64,000 bases of DNA, taken from positions 186,001 to 250,000 of the forward strand of contig NZ_LWQT01000044.1 of assembly GCF_001650715.1 (NCBI RefSeq). The letters are read 5' to 3'. A program made the position numbers and the translations under genes. The number at the start of each line of letters is the position of its first letter. Positions within the stretch are counted from its first letter, which is position 1. Origin of the DNA: Paramagnetospirillum marisnigri. Its GTDB lineage: Bacteria; Pseudomonadota; Alphaproteobacteria; Rhodospirillales; Magnetospirillaceae. The notes under the pieces are model-generated. The model was not told where the DNA came from. It was given only the letters and a program-made list of their open reading frames with translations, and ran no database searches. Below are positions 16,678-25,611 of this stretch, piece after piece.

Positions 16678-17865
16678 TCATTGTGCGACGCGGCGAATCC
16701 AGCGCATCAGGGGCCCGTAGACGTCGGATTTCGCCCTTGGCCCGGTCAGCATGCCCACATGCCCTCCGGACAACATCAGCAGTTTGGCACCATGAAGGCG
16801 TTCTGCCAACGGCAGAGCGGAGATGGGAGGTACGATTCTATCGCGATGCGGGACCATCAGCAGTGACGGTATGGTGACATCCTCGGGCCGTACCGCCCGT
16901 CCGGCGATCAGCCAGCGTCCCTCGGCCGGGCTGTTCTCGGCATACCAGTCGAACAGGCATTCGCGGGCCACCGGTCCGGCTAGGTCGACCCCGTCATTGG
17001 CCCAGTCCTCCAGGGCGACGAAGTCCCGTGCCTTGGCGCTCTTGGGCTTCAGGCGGGTGAAGGCGGCGAATTTTCGCGCCGCCAGACCGGGGTCAAGGGC
17101 CGAGAACATGGACTGCAGCATGTCGACGGGCGCCACCCCGGCCGCCGCGATCAACTCGCCCAGGGGTTTGGCCAGGGCGCGCATCAGCACGGCATTGCTT
17201 TCGCGTCCGGCCAGGAAGTCGAACGGCGTGGCCAACAGCACCAGCCCGGCCACGGAGTCCGGCCGACGCTGGGCCAGGGCCAGGGCCAGCAGCCCGCCCA
17301 TGCAATAGCCAACCACCACCGGCTTGCGTCCGGTCAGCGCCACCACCCGGTCCAGCGCCGCGTCCAGGCGTCCGGCGATGTAATCGGTCAGGGTGAAGCC
17401 GCGTTCCTCGGGGCCGGGGGCGTCCCAGTCCACCAGGAAGGGGGCCAGCCCCTTCTCGGCCAGATAGCGCATGACGCTGCGCTTGGGGCTGAGATCCAGG
17501 ATATAGGCGCGGTTGATCAGCGAGGGGACCACCAGCACCGGGGGGGCATCCGCGGGGCAGGTGGCGGCGCGATAGTCCCACAGCCGGGTGGTGCCTTGGC
17601 TCCAGGCCAACGGCACCGGGGGCATGGCGCGGCGATAGGGGTGGTGGCGATAGGCCTCGATTCCGGCCAGGAAAGCCTCGTGGCGGCGTCCGGCCTCGGC
17701 CGCCAGCGCCTCGTCAAACCGCTTGAGGGCCTCGGGGCCGACGCTTGCGAGGCTGCGGGACAGGCTGCGGCCCGCTTCCGCCAAATGTGGCTTCCAAGGT
17801 AGCGACCCGTTCTTCAAGAGCGGCAACGCGGCGCGCGAGCTCATCATGGTGGAGGCGTGGGTCAT
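16678..17865 (-). CDS. phaC: Polyhydroxyalkanoate synthase, short form
   Basis: This alpha/beta-hydrolase-fold polymerase carries the PHA synthase box GYCMGG, with the nucleophile at C188 if the start is at 17865. Later acidic and histidine segments VPHRDRIVPP and SGGHVGM supply the rest of the triad. It would polymerise 3-hydroxybutyryl-CoA on the granule surface. At about 395 residues it is much shorter than class I enzymes (near 590) and nearer class III PhaC (near 355). The start is uncertain: ATGs at 17931, 17865 and 17847 are all possible and none has a clear ribosome site. All lie inside the upstream gene, so the two coding regions overlap by roughly 130-220 bases in different frames. 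Confidence 0.85.
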   Translation of the reverse strand: MTHASTMMSSRAALPLLKNGSLPWKPHLAEAGRSLSRSLASVGPEALKRFDEALAAEAGRRHEAFLAGIEAYRHHPYRRAMPPVPLAWSQGTTRLWDYRAATCPADAPPVLVVPSLINRAYILDLSPKRSVMRYLAEKGLAPFLVDWDAPGPEERGFTLTDYIAGRLDAALDRVVALTGRKPVVVGYCMGGLLALALAQRRPDSVAGLVLLATPFDFLAGRESNAVLMRALAKPLGELIAAAGVAPVDMLQSMFSALDPGLAARKFAAFTRLKPKSAKARDFVALEDWANDGVDLAGPVARECLFDWYAENSPAEGRWLIAGRAVRPEDVTIPSLLMVPHRDRIVPPISALPLAERLHGAKLLMLSGGHVGMLTGPRAKSDVYGPLMRWIRRVAQ

Positions 17866-18157
17866 CAGATGCAGTGGCAGCGGCCTGGGGCCTGTCCGGG
17901 GCGGTGCCGCCGGGAGAGACTGTGCCTTCATCCGATCCCGCCCCATTCCTGGCCGAAGCCGCCGCACCCCGCACACCCCCGTTGCGCGCGACCCCGGTGG
18001 CCTCGGCCACCGCGACGGCGGTCTGGGTCATCATGGCGACGCCCCGCGCCACCGCCTCGCCCAGGGCGGGATCGGCGGCGACGGCGGCCACCTGTTCCTG
18101 CCAGAGGTCAAGGTAACGGCGCGCAAGCGCGTTGAAATCCGGCGGTGTGTCTGACAT
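17714..18157 (-). CDS. PhaE-like coiled-coil protein
   Basis: The 147-residue product starts MSDTPPDFNALARRYLDLWQ, a phrase typical of proteins co-encoded with PHA synthase. It continues with an alanine-rich helix, then a disordered middle, and finishes with a heptad-repeat coiled coil (residues about 104-130, ELARRVAALEERVATLE) and a basic tail. A small accessory subunit of the synthase in the manner of PhaE of class III systems is a reasonable inference; canonical PhaE is larger. It is upstream of, and overlaps, phaC on the same strand, and is divergent from phaR. Confidence 0.6.
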   Translation of the reverse strand: MSDTPPDFNALARRYLDLWQEQVAAVAADPALGEAVARGVAMMTQTAVAVAEATGVARNGGVRGAAASARNGAGSDEGTVSPGGTAPDRPQAAATASDDPRLHHDELARRVAALEERVATLEATFGGSGPQPVPQPRKRRPRGPQAV

Positions 18158-18293
18158 GGGCGAACTATAGCCGAGGGCGCCGCCGCGGTCCATCCGCTCG
18201 GCAAGCGAAAATTTTCCGTGGCCGGTAATTTCTGCTATTACTATGAGGGTATGGGCGATAATGCCCGTCTCACCTTGCGATATGAAGGCCCCG

Positions 18294-18860
18294 ATGTCCG
18301 AGTCCCAGACCACCGCCCAGGCTCCCATCACGATCAAGAAGTACGCCAACCGCCGCCTCTACAACACGGCGACCAGCAGCTATGTGACCCTCGACCACCT
18401 GTCGCAGATGGTGAAGGACGGCGAGGACTTCGTGGTCTATGACGCCAAGAGCGGCGAGGATATCACCCGCTCGGTGCTGACCCAGATCATTGTCGAGGAA
18501 GAGGGCAAGGAAGGTCAGAACCTGCTGCCCATCAGCTTCCTGCGCCAGTTGATTGGCTTTTACGGCGATAGTCTGGGCGGGCTGGTTCCGCGCTACCTGG
18601 ACTATTCCATGCAGGCCTTTTCCCGTAACGAACAGCAGATGCGCGACTATATGCGCAATGCCCTGGAAGGGATGTTCCCCTTCAATCCGTTCGAGGACAT
18701 GACCAAGAAGAACATGTCCTTCATGGAAAGCGCCATGAAGATGTTCACGCCCTTCTACCAGACCCACGGCGCCGATGGCGGCGAACCCAAGGTGGACGAG
18801 CTTCAGGCCCGCGTCGACGCGCTGCAGGCCCAGATCGACAGCCTGACCAAGAAGAAGTAG
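18294..18860 (+). CDS. phaR: Polyhydroxyalkanoate synthesis repressor PhaR
   Basis: The 188-residue regulator has the N-terminal PHB/PHA accumulation DNA-binding domain (ITIKKYANRRLYNT at about residues 12-25 and the following YVTLDHLSQMV segment). The PHB-accumulation repeat region follows, then a C-terminal coiled coil (KVDELQARVDALQAQIDSL). PhaR represses phasin and its own gene until nascent granules titrate it away. I chose ATG 18294 since GAAGG lies 5 bases upstream; earlier in-frame ATGs add residues outside the domain. It is divergent from the PhaE-like/phaC/phaA/phaB operon, and the phasin promoter at 6956-7031 carries candidate sites. Confidence 0.93.
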   Translation: MSESQTTAQAPITIKKYANRRLYNTATSSYVTLDHLSQMVKDGEDFVVYDAKSGEDITRSVLTQIIVEEEGKEGQNLLPISFLRQLIGFYGDSLGGLVPRYLDYSMQAFSRNEQQMRDYMRNALEGMFPFNPFEDMTKKNMSFMESAMKMFTPFYQTHGADGGEPKVDELQARVDALQAQIDSLTKKK

Positions 18861-18880
18861 GGGGCTTCACCTATTGCTCC

Positions 18881-18990
18881 CCCTCCCCCGGCTTTGCCGG
18901 GGGAGGGTTGGGGTGGGGGCTGACGGAACGGGAAGTGCGGGTGGACGCAAGCCCCCCTCCCGACCTCCCCCCACCTGTGGCGGGGGGAGG
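18881..18990. repeat. GC-rich palindrome doublet between convergent genes
   Basis: A 12-base perfect stem CCCTCCCCCGGC-TTT-GCCGGGGGAGGG (18881-18907) is followed by TTGGGGTGGGGG and, about 50 bases on, a second palindrome with CCTCCCCCC and GGGGGGAGG arms (18965-18990). A closely similar doublet in the opposite orientation occurs at 36681-36770. It looks like a REP/BIME-type dispersed element lying between phaR and the convergent flavoprotein gene. Confidence 0.75.
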
Positions 18991-19015
18991 GGTGTGTCCG
19001 CAAACCCCGCCAGAC

Positions 19016-22000
19016 TTATCCCCGCAGCCCGGCCTGTTTCAGCGCCCGGTCGATCCAGACCCGACCCAGCTTCTCCGAGGCGGAGTTCTGGCCCAGGCGT
19101 TCGTTCAGGCTGACGAAATCCACCTTGTCCAGTGGCTGGTCCTGGTCGGCGCAGGTGAAGACGATCTTCTCCTCGCCGGTCACCGGGTCCTTGTGCCGTT
19201 GCAGGCACTGGGCGCAGACCTCCTTCAGCATGCATTGCATGGGCGAGTTGATGGAGCCGATGCCGGTATGGCCTTTCTTCAGCCAGGGGGCGAGGCGGTC
19301 GTGGCGGGCCTTGGCCACCGCCGCCATCATGCGGTCGGAGCCGATGGCGATGACGCGGTCCACATCCTTCAGCGACAGGGTCTGCGGTCCCAGGCGGTCC
19401 TCGCCATAGGCCACCATGGCCTCGACGATATTGCCGACGAAGGTACGGTCCTGGGGGCGGGTGGGGGTGAAGGCCTCGCCGCCATCGACGCACCACACCA
19501 CCACATCGGCGGCGGCCTCGATGTCGGCGACCTTGAAACGGTCATGGGCATTCTTGTAGCCCGCGAAATACAGCACCTTGGACCCGGCGGCGCGGAAGGC
19601 GTGGCCGATGGAGAACAGCACGGCATTGCCCAGACCGCCGCCCGCCAGCAGCACGGTTTCCCTGCCGCAGACATGGGTGGGCGCCCCGGTGGGGCCCATC
19701 AGCACCACCGGCTCGCCGGGGGTGAGATGGCCGACCAGATCGCTTGATCCGCCCATCTCCAGCACGATCAGTCCCACCAGTCCCCGCTCCACGTCGACCC
19801 AGGCGCCGGTCAGGGCGAGGCCTTCCATGGCCAGGGTGGCGCCGGGAAACTTGCGGGCCAGCATCTCGAAATTCTGCAGCCGGAAGAACTGGCCGGGTTC
19901 GAAGGCGCGGGCGGCGGCGGGGGCCTTGACCACCACTTCGACGATGGTGGGAGTCAGGCGCTCCACCGCATGGACGGACGCGCGCAGATCGTGGTTGAGA
20001 CGGGCGAACAGATCCTTGGCGGCAATGCCGTTGGCGGGGCGGCGCGCCATGGCGCGGGTCACCACCGGGTGGCCCTGCTTGGCCGAGGCCATGGCCGAGA
20101 CCACATTGCCGGCATAGGACGGGTGCAGGTCGCCGAAGAAGCTGACGGTGCGGTCGAAGCCATCCACATGCATCAGCACCTGGGGGGTGCCGGGCTTGGC
20201 CAGCAGTTCCGGCTTCACCGGATTACCGTCCTCGTCCACCGCCTGGAAATACTTGCCATCCAGGGTGATGTCGGACCGCTCGCGGGCCAGATTGGTGTTG
20301 GGCACCGTGCCCGCCGCCACCAGGATGGAACGCGCCGGGAACCGATGGGGCTGGCCGTCCTTGTCCTTGACCTGCAGGCCGGAGGCCGAGCCGAAATCAT
20401 CCACCTCCACCGCCACCGGGGTCAGGCCCTCGGCGAAGCGGATACCCTCTTCCAGGGCCTTGGTGATTTCCTCGTGGTTGCGATAGGCCGGGCTGTCGGT
20501 CAGGCGGCGGCGATAGACCAGGGTGGCGCCGCCCCAGCTCTTGAGCAATTCGAGAATATGGGGTTCGCGTCCCTCGGAAGCGGCGGCCAGACGCTCGGCC
20601 CGGATGGCGCGGCCATGGTCGATGAACTCGTCGGCGATGGCGTGGTCTTCCTCGGACCAGTGGACACGCACCGCATGTTCGCCCCGTTCCGCCACCAGCA
20701 GCTCGTAGCGCGACAGGAACTTTTCCACCTGGATGGGGTAATAGGCCAGGGCCTCGGTGCAGGTATCCACCGCCGTCAGGCCGCCGCCGATCACCACCAC
20801 GGGAAGGCGCAGTTGCAGATTGGCCAGGGTGGCGGAGCGTGCCGCGCCGGTGAGCTGCAACGCCATCAGGAAGTCCGAGGCCTGGCGCACGCCGCGCGCC
20901 AGCCCGTTGGGCATGTCGAGGATGGTGGGCTTGCCCGCCCCCGTGGCCAGGGCCACATGGTCGAAGCCGGCCTCGAAAGCCTGTTCCAGGGTGATGTTGC
21001 CACCGAAGCGCACGCCGCCGAACAGGGCGAATTCCGAACGGCGTTCCAGCAGCAGGCGGATGACGTCGAGGAAGTTCTTGTCCCAGCGCACGGTGATGCC
21101 GTATTCGGCGACACCGCCGAAGCCGCCCATCACCCGCTCGCCCAGGGGCTGCCACAGGGCGCGGATGTCGCGCACCGGCTTGAAGGCCACCCGGCGGCCA
21201 TGGGGGTCGACTCCCGACAGCTCGGCGGCCAGCGGCTCGATCTTCAGACCGTCCACCGCCACCACATGGTGGCCGTCCTGGATCAGGTGATGCGACAGGG
21301 TATAGCCCGCCGGTCCCATCCCCACCACCAGCACCTTGCGACCCGAATCGGGTCGGGGCAGCGGACGGCGCAGATTGAGCGGATTCCAGCGGGTCAGCAG
21401 CGAATAGACCTCGAAGCCCCAGGGCAGTTCCAGCACGTCCTTGAGGGTGCGGGTCTCGGCCTCGGGAACATTGACCGGGTCGCGGTTCTGGTTCTGATAG
21501 ACGCAGGCGGTCATGCAGTCGTTGCAGATGCGGTGCCCGGTCCCGGCGGCCATGGGATTGTCGATGGTGATCACCGCCAGGGCGGCCATGGCATGGCCCG
21601 CCGCCTTGACCTCGTGCATCTCCGAGATCTTTTCCTCCAGCGGGCAGCCTTCCATGGTGACGCCGACGGCGTTCTTGACCAAGTCACCGGTCTTCTTGTC
21701 CTTCATGCCCTTGGAGCAGGAATCGCGCCCCTGGTGATGGCACAAGATGCAATAGTTGATCTCGCCCAAGGCCCCCGCGAGATCGGTGCCGGGATCGGTC
21801 AGGTTGAAGCCCTCGCGGCGGCGCAGATGGGCGGTGTCGGCTTCGACGGCCAAGACGCCGCAATGCTCGACCGGGATGGTGGGGACCATGGCCAGCGGAT
21901 CATGCTTGGTGGGCAGCTTGAACAGCACGCCCTTGGCGTGGGGGCGTTTGGCATTGGCGGCGACCGCGGCGGCGGCCAGCCGGGCGGCGAAGGCCAGATC

Positions 22001-22474
22001 CTCGGCGTGATTGGCCTCGTCGTCCAGCCAGCCCAGCACCTTGCGGGCGAAGCCCAGCTCGCTGAAGGCCTCGCCGGTGCGCACCGCGTAGTCCAGCGCC
22101 AGATAATCCGGGTTCAGCCCGGCGGCTTCCTCGGCCGAGACATCCTTGACGGCGCGCTTTTGCACGAATTGCCGCTTGGCCTGATACAGCGGCGCCAGGG
22201 CGTCCTGGCGCTCCTTCAACTCGGCGGCGGCGGCGCGGATGGCGAACAGCTCGGCCAGGAAATCGTCGAGATGGGGGGCCAGGGCGATGATCAGCTCGGC
22301 CTCGGCGGTGGGGGTCAGCGCCGCGGGCTCGGCGCGGGCCGCCCTCAGGCGGGCGTGCAGCGCGGCATCGCTGCCGGCCAGGCTGTCGAGAAAGGCGAGG
22401 TCGGTCAGCTCCAGCCCACGGCGATCATACAGGTCGGAAAAGGAAAGGCCGAAGCCGAGGGCCGGTTGGGGCAT
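19016..22474 (-). CDS. Fused NfnAB-like flavoprotein (GltD-like half plus ferredoxin-reductase-like half)
   Basis: The 1152-residue protein joins two redox units. Residues 1-225 are an unassigned helical N-terminal region. At about 225-375 is a cysteine-rich Fe-S segment of the GltD/dihydropyrimidine dehydrogenase type (CILCHHQGRDSC, EGCPLEEK, CNDCMTAC). A GltD-like FAD/NAD(P) module follows, with glycine loops near 380 (VLVVGMGPAG) and near 555 (VVVIGGGLTAVD). From about 830 there is a ferredoxin-NADP reductase-like half of the PyrK type, ending in a 2Fe-2S cluster motif at C1081, C1087 and C1090 plus a later cysteine. The domain order matches NfnB followed by NfnA, so it may be an NAD(P)H:ferredoxin transhydrogenase in one chain; electron bifurcation is inference only. 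I chose M at 22474; the longer frame lies over a palindrome-rich control region. Confidence 0.8.
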   Translation of the reverse strand: MPQPALGFGLSFSDLYDRRGLELTDLAFLDSLAGSDAALHARLRAARAEPAALTPTAEAELIIALAPHLDDFLAELFAIRAAAAELKERQDALAPLYQAKRQFVQKRAVKDVSAEEAAGLNPDYLALDYAVRTGEAFSELGFARKVLGWLDDEANHAEDLAFAARLAAAAVAANAKRPHAKGVLFKLPTKHDPLAMVPTIPVEHCGVLAVEADTAHLRRREGFNLTDPGTDLAGALGEINYCILCHHQGRDSCSKGMKDKKTGDLVKNAVGVTMEGCPLEEKISEMHEVKAAGHAMAALAVITIDNPMAAGTGHRICNDCMTACVYQNQNRDPVNVPEAETRTLKDVLELPWGFEVYSLLTRWNPLNLRRPLPRPDSGRKVLVVGMGPAGYTLSHHLIQDGHHVVAVDGLKIEPLAAELSGVDPHGRRVAFKPVRDIRALWQPLGERVMGGFGGVAEYGITVRWDKNFLDVIRLLLERRSEFALFGGVRFGGNITLEQAFEAGFDHVALATGAGKPTILDMPNGLARGVRQASDFLMALQLTGAARSATLANLQLRLPVVVIGGGLTAVDTCTEALAYYPIQVEKFLSRYELLVAERGEHAVRVHWSEEDHAIADEFIDHGRAIRAERLAAASEGREPHILELLKSWGGATLVYRRRLTDSPAYRNHEEITKALEEGIRFAEGLTPVAVEVDDFGSASGLQVKDKDGQPHRFPARSILVAAGTVPNTNLARERSDITLDGKYFQAVDEDGNPVKPELLAKPGTPQVLMHVDGFDRTVSFFGDLHPSYAGNVVSAMASAKQGHPVVTRAMARRPANGIAAKDLFARLNHDLRASVHAVERLTPTIVEVVVKAPAAARAFEPGQFFRLQNFEMLARKFPGATLAMEGLALTGAWVDVERGLVGLIVLEMGGSSDLVGHLTPGEPVVLMGPTGAPTHVCGRETVLLAGGGLGNAVLFSIGHAFRAAGSKVLYFAGYKNAHDRFKVADIEAAADVVVWCVDGGEAFTPTRPQDRTFVGNIVEAMVAYGEDRLGPQTLSLKDVDRVIAIGSDRMMAAVAKARHDRLAPWLKKGHTGIGSINSPMQCMLKEVCAQCLQRHKDPVTGEEKIVFTCADQDQPLDKVDFVSLNERLGQNSASEKLGRVWIDRALKQAGLRG

Positions 22475-22539
22475 GTTCACACTCGTGATGATGGGATGAG
22501 GCGGGTAAAGATTAACAGCTACGGTGCCATATGGCATTG

Positions 22540-22555
22540 TGTGGAATCGTTCACA
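22540..22555. promoter_or_regulatory. CRP/FNR-type palindrome upstream of the fused flavoprotein
   Basis: TGTGG-AATCGT-TCACA differs from the CRP consensus TGTGA-N6-TCACA at one position. It lies 66 bases upstream of the chosen start codon, a reasonable activator position. A perfect palindrome TGCCATATGGCA (22525-22536) is adjacent. A related site occurs upstream of the FmdE-like gene. Confidence 0.5.
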
Positions 22556-22592
22556 ACACCAAAAAAAATGTGGGAAATGACCGGGGCGCCGC

Positions 22593-23204
22593 TCATGCCG
22601 TAACCGTCAGCTGGATCAGCCCGGGCTCGTCGGCATGATCCACCAGGATGCGCTTGACCCGGTCCTGCCACAGTTGGGCGAAGCGTTGGGCATCCTCGGC
22701 ATCGCCTCGTCCCGACAGCAGCGACTGCAAGCGGTCCCGCATCTCGGGATCGGCGGGCACCAGTTCGGGATGATACGACGCGGCCACCCGGCATCCGGTG
22801 TCGAGGCGCTGGAAGGTCATCTCGGCGCCGGTGGCGGCGCCGAAGGCCAGCAGGTCGGCGCGGGTGAAGCGCCCGGCGATGCCCTTGAAGCCCCCCGCCC
22901 CGGCGGCGCCGGTCACCAGCCCGGCAACGGCGGCCATCACGCCGGTAACGCCGCTGTCCTGGGCGTCGGCCATCATCACCCGCATCTGGCCGCGCTCGGG
23001 CACCGCGCCCGGCCACAGGGCCGCCATGGCGGCCAGGCTCATCAGCCAGGCGCCCGCCACGGTGGGGCAGGAATGGCCCGCCAGCCGCACGGCATCCCCA
23101 TAGCCATAGCGGATCATCCCATCGGATGGTGCGCCAAGAAAGGCGGCCAGGGGGTCGAACAGGGTGATGGCGGGGGCGTCGTCGAAAAAGGCGGGAAAGG
23201 GCAT
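22593..23204 (-). CDS. FmdE-like domain protein
   Basis: The 203-residue product has the GHSCP motif (GHSCPTVAGAWLM near residues 43-55) found in FmdE, a subunit-like protein of formylmethanofuran dehydrogenase, and in many unrelated bacteria with unknown function. The His and Cys there probably bind metal. Other cysteines are sparse (C176 or so in DTGCRVA), so the C-terminal zinc ribbon of archaeal FmdE is absent. I use ATG 23204; a GTG at 23300 would extend it by 32 residues but lies inside a CRP-type palindrome. It precedes the fused flavoprotein on the same strand by 118 bases, and the two may act on one substrate path. Confidence 0.65.
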   Translation of the reverse strand: MPFPAFFDDAPAITLFDPLAAFLGAPSDGMIRYGYGDAVRLAGHSCPTVAGAWLMSLAAMAALWPGAVPERGQMRVMMADAQDSGVTGVMAAVAGLVTGAAGAGGFKGIAGRFTRADLLAFGAATGAEMTFQRLDTGCRVAASYHPELVPADPEMRDRLQSLLSGRGDAEDAQRFAQLWQDRVKRILVDHADEPGLIQLTVTA

Positions 23205-23285
23205 GGCGGGACTCGGGAAAGGGAAAGGGCGGGTCCGAGCATGGACTGATTCCGGCCCGGATGCCTTGAGCTTGATCACCCGTTC

Positions 23286-23301
23286 TGTAAACGCGTTCAC
23301 A
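23286..23301. promoter_or_regulatory. CRP/FNR-type palindrome upstream of the FmdE-like gene
   Basis: TGTAA-ACGCGT-TCACA matches TGTGA-N6-TCACA with one mismatch and is embedded in a 20-base near-palindrome (23284-23303) with a single unpaired position. Its right half, CGTTCACA, is identical to that of the site at 22540-22555. Confidence 0.55.
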
Positions 23302-23339
23302 GATGGCTAAGACTTTCCGTCGTATGGTGCCATCCTCTC

Positions 23340-23359
23340 GGACCATGCCATCATGGTCC
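23340..23359. promoter_or_regulatory. Perfect inverted repeat upstream of creA
   Basis: GGACCATG and CATGGTCC (23340-23347, 23352-23359) are perfect 8-base arms around CCAT. The repeat lies 16 bases before the creA ATG, so it could be an operator or a 5' mRNA hairpin. The regulator is unknown. Confidence 0.45.
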
Positions 23360-23375
23360 AAATTTATCGGACGAT

Positions 23376-23846
23376 ATGATGATGCGTTACGGATCGGTCC
23401 TGTGCCTGGTGTCGATGCTCGCCCTGTCCGCGCCGAGCTTCGCCGAGGAAATCGGCAGCGTCTCCACCGTGTTCAAGATGGTGGGGGCCAATGACAAGAT
23501 CGTGGTGGAAGCCTTCGACGACCCCAAGGTGGCGGGAGTGACCTGCTATCTGTCGCGGGCCAAGACCGGCGGCATCAAGGGCAGCCTGGGGGTGGCCGAG
23601 GATACCTCTGACGCGGCCATCGCCTGCCGCCAGGTGGGGCCGATCAAGATCCAGGAATCGCTCAAGGACGGCGAGACGGTGTTCAAGAAGGATACCTCGC
23701 TGCTGTTCAAGACCCTGCAGGTGGTGCGGTTCCACGATAGGAAGCGTGATGTGCTGGTCTATCTGGTCTACAGCGACAAGATCATCGACGGCTCCCCCAA
23801 GAATTCGGTGTCGGCCGTCGCCATCGAGAAGGGGTGGAAGCCATGA
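23376..23846 (+). CDS. creA: CreA-family periplasmic protein
   Basis: The 156-residue product has a signal peptide (about residues 1-24, cleavage after SFA) and the CreA signature region [26 protein letters not shown], followed by [16 protein letters not shown] and a second cysteine at AIACRQVGP, which may form a disulphide. CreA is a conserved periplasmic protein of unclear function in proteobacteria. Three successive ATGs (23376, 23379 and 23382 region) make the exact start uncertain by a few residues. Its stop overlaps the start of the next gene by four bases, so the two are translationally coupled. Confidence 0.9.
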   Translation: MMMRYGSVLCLVSMLALSAPSFAEEIGSVSTVFKMVGANDKIVVEAFDDPKVAGVTCYLSRAKTGGIKGSLGVAEDTSDAAIACRQVGPIKIQESLKDGETVFKKDTSLLFKTLQVVRFHDRKRDVLVYLVYSDKIIDGSPKNSVSAVAIEKGWKP

Positions 23847-25486
23847 ATGCCCTGCCGCAGGACCAGAACCTGCTTCTCGACGATCTGCTGGCCAAGCTCG
23901 AGCGCATCAGCGACCTGCCCGGCATGCTGCACTACATGGCCGAGGTGCTGCACGCCCTGCTGCGCCGCCAGAGCGACGTAACCTTCCTGGCGACCATCCA
24001 GGACGCCTTTGCCGCCGGTCTGGCGGGCCTGACCTGGAATGAACAGAAATCCCTGGCCGCCGAGGTCATCCGGGTGGTGATCGAGAAACGGCCCGAAATC
24101 GCCAAGGCCTGGCATGCCGCCGAGGAGGCCCGGCTGGCGGCGCTGGAGGCCGAGGAGCAGGCGCCGAAGCGGCGCGAAAGCGATCTGGTCCCGGCGCCGC
24201 TGCCCATGTCGCTGCACCTGGGGTCGGTGGATGACGGCCCCTATGACTTCGCCGCCGCCGAGGAACGTATCGCCGCCCATCTGGGCGAACTGGTGGATCG
24301 TCGGCTGGCCCTGATGATGGTGCCGCCGCCCCAGATTCCCTCGGTGGCCTATTGCCACAGCCAACCGTTCTTCCTGTTCGATACCCGCCTGGGGGCGGTG
24401 CTGAAGGCCTTCGTCAAGGGGCCGTTGCTCAGCCGCTGTCGGGTCAGTCTGGAACGGCGGGTCTATGTCAAGGTCGACCAGTCGGTGCTGACCAATCCGG
24501 AGCGCGCCAAGGCGTTCTGGACCGAGATGCGCTCCCATGTCTGGAAGGCGGTGGATTCCCGCCTGGAGAAGCTGGCGCAGCACCAGAAATCGGGCGAATC
24601 CAAGCTGGCGGCGCAGCAGCGCGGCGAAGGATTCCACTCCGAGATCAAGGTGGTGGAAAAGGAAGTGGTCCGCCCCAAGTCCTACAACATCATGGGCGTG
24701 AGCTTTTCCCTGGGCAAGGAAACCACCACCAAGAAGGTCAAGGTCACCCTGCCGCCCGCCAACCAACTGAACAAGGAGGAAGAGGAGGCGCTGGCCATGA
24801 TCGCCGAGCTGCGGGACAAGGCCTCGCAATCCGGCGTCGAACTGCCGCCTGCCGCCGACTTCCAGTTCCTGCGCACCCTGCTGGACTTCAACACCCGCCT
24901 GTTCACCCAGTCCCGCGACGAGTTGCTGGGGCTGGCGGGGCATGGCGAGACCACCACCCGCTTCCTGCGCGAACGGCTGCACCAGACGGAAAAGAACTTC
25001 AACAATCTGCTGGTGGATATCCTGGTGATGATGATGTTCACCCGCCATGGCGAGATGAAGTTCGGGCTGTCCGAATTCTATGCCGCCTGCGTCGGCGCCG
25101 CCCGCGACAAGAGTTCCATCAACGCCAAGCGTCCCTTCATTCCCGCCGAACTGGCCCGTCGTCCGACCCAGCTGGCCATCCAGCTGCGCGAGGCGCTGCG
25201 TCGACGCCTGCATGTGGATGTGGTGCTGGCGGCGGCCGAACGCTATCTCGACTGCCACAAGATCATGGGCAAGAAGCTCTATGGCGCCGAACTGGCGGAG
25301 TCCCGCGCCCTGATCGAGGCCTTCCCCATGGTCTTCGCCGGGAATTCCGAAGAGGCCACCTTCGTCCAGGTGGGCCAGCACATCCTGGATATGCTCGACG
25401 GAGTGACGCCGGAACTGTCCATCTGCCTGGTCCAGATCGGACGGACCTATGATCGGGTCGGGCGGAAGACGGCGGCGGTGTCGTAA
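23843..25486 (+). CDS. Large protein of unknown function coupled to creA
   Basis: I do not recognise this 547-residue protein. It has a helical N-terminal region, an alanine/glutamate-rich coiled coil (about 93-113), a mixed central part with PRPKSY-like and [16 protein letters not shown] segments (about 275-300), and a long helical C-terminal half containing [18 protein letters not shown] and [16 protein letters not shown]. No signal peptide or clear membrane span is present and cysteines are few, so it is probably cytoplasmic. ATG 23843 overlaps the creA stop (ATGA). Composition and codon use match the surroundings, so it is not an obvious import. Confidence 0.8.
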   Translation: MNALPQDQNLLLDDLLAKLERISDLPGMLHYMAEVLHALLRRQSDVTFLATIQDAFAAGLAGLTWNEQKSLAAEVIRVVIEKRPEIAKAWHAAEEARLAALEAEEQAPKRRESDLVPAPLPMSLHLGSVDDGPYDFAAAEERIAAHLGELVDRRLALMMVPPPQIPSVAYCHSQPFFLFDTRLGAVLKAFVKGPLLSRCRVSLERRVYVKVDQSVLTNPERAKAFWTEMRSHVWKAVDSRLEKLAQHQKSGESKLAAQQRGEGFHSEIKVVEKEVVRPKSYNIMGVSFSLGKETTTKKVKVTLPPANQLNKEEEEALAMIAELRDKASQSGVELPPAADFQFLRTLLDFNTRLFTQSRDELLGLAGHGETTTRFLRERLHQTEKNFNNLLVDILVMMMFTRHGEMKFGLSEFYAACVGAARDKSSINAKRPFIPAELARRPTQLAIQLREALRRRLHVDVVLAAAERYLDCHKIMGKKLYGAELAESRALIEAFPMVFAGNSEEATFVQVGQHILDMLDGVTPELSICLVQIGRTYDRVGRKTAAVS

Positions 25487-25611
25487 AAATCCATAAAATT
25501 TTATCCTTATTCAATACTATACCTGCCGCGCATGGCAGTGGCCCTATACTTGTGCATAGGTGCCATTGCCTCGTTTGGATATAATCGGACCTCGAAGAAC
25601 AGGAGGCCGTG

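Noticed and set aside
19970-22603. Long plus-strand open frame (877 codons) antisense to the fused flavoprotein
   Set aside because: It is rich in His, Gly, Gln and Arg, lacks family motifs, and mirrors the codon pattern of the real minus-strand gene. Many similar shadows exist across the window because of the high GC content.
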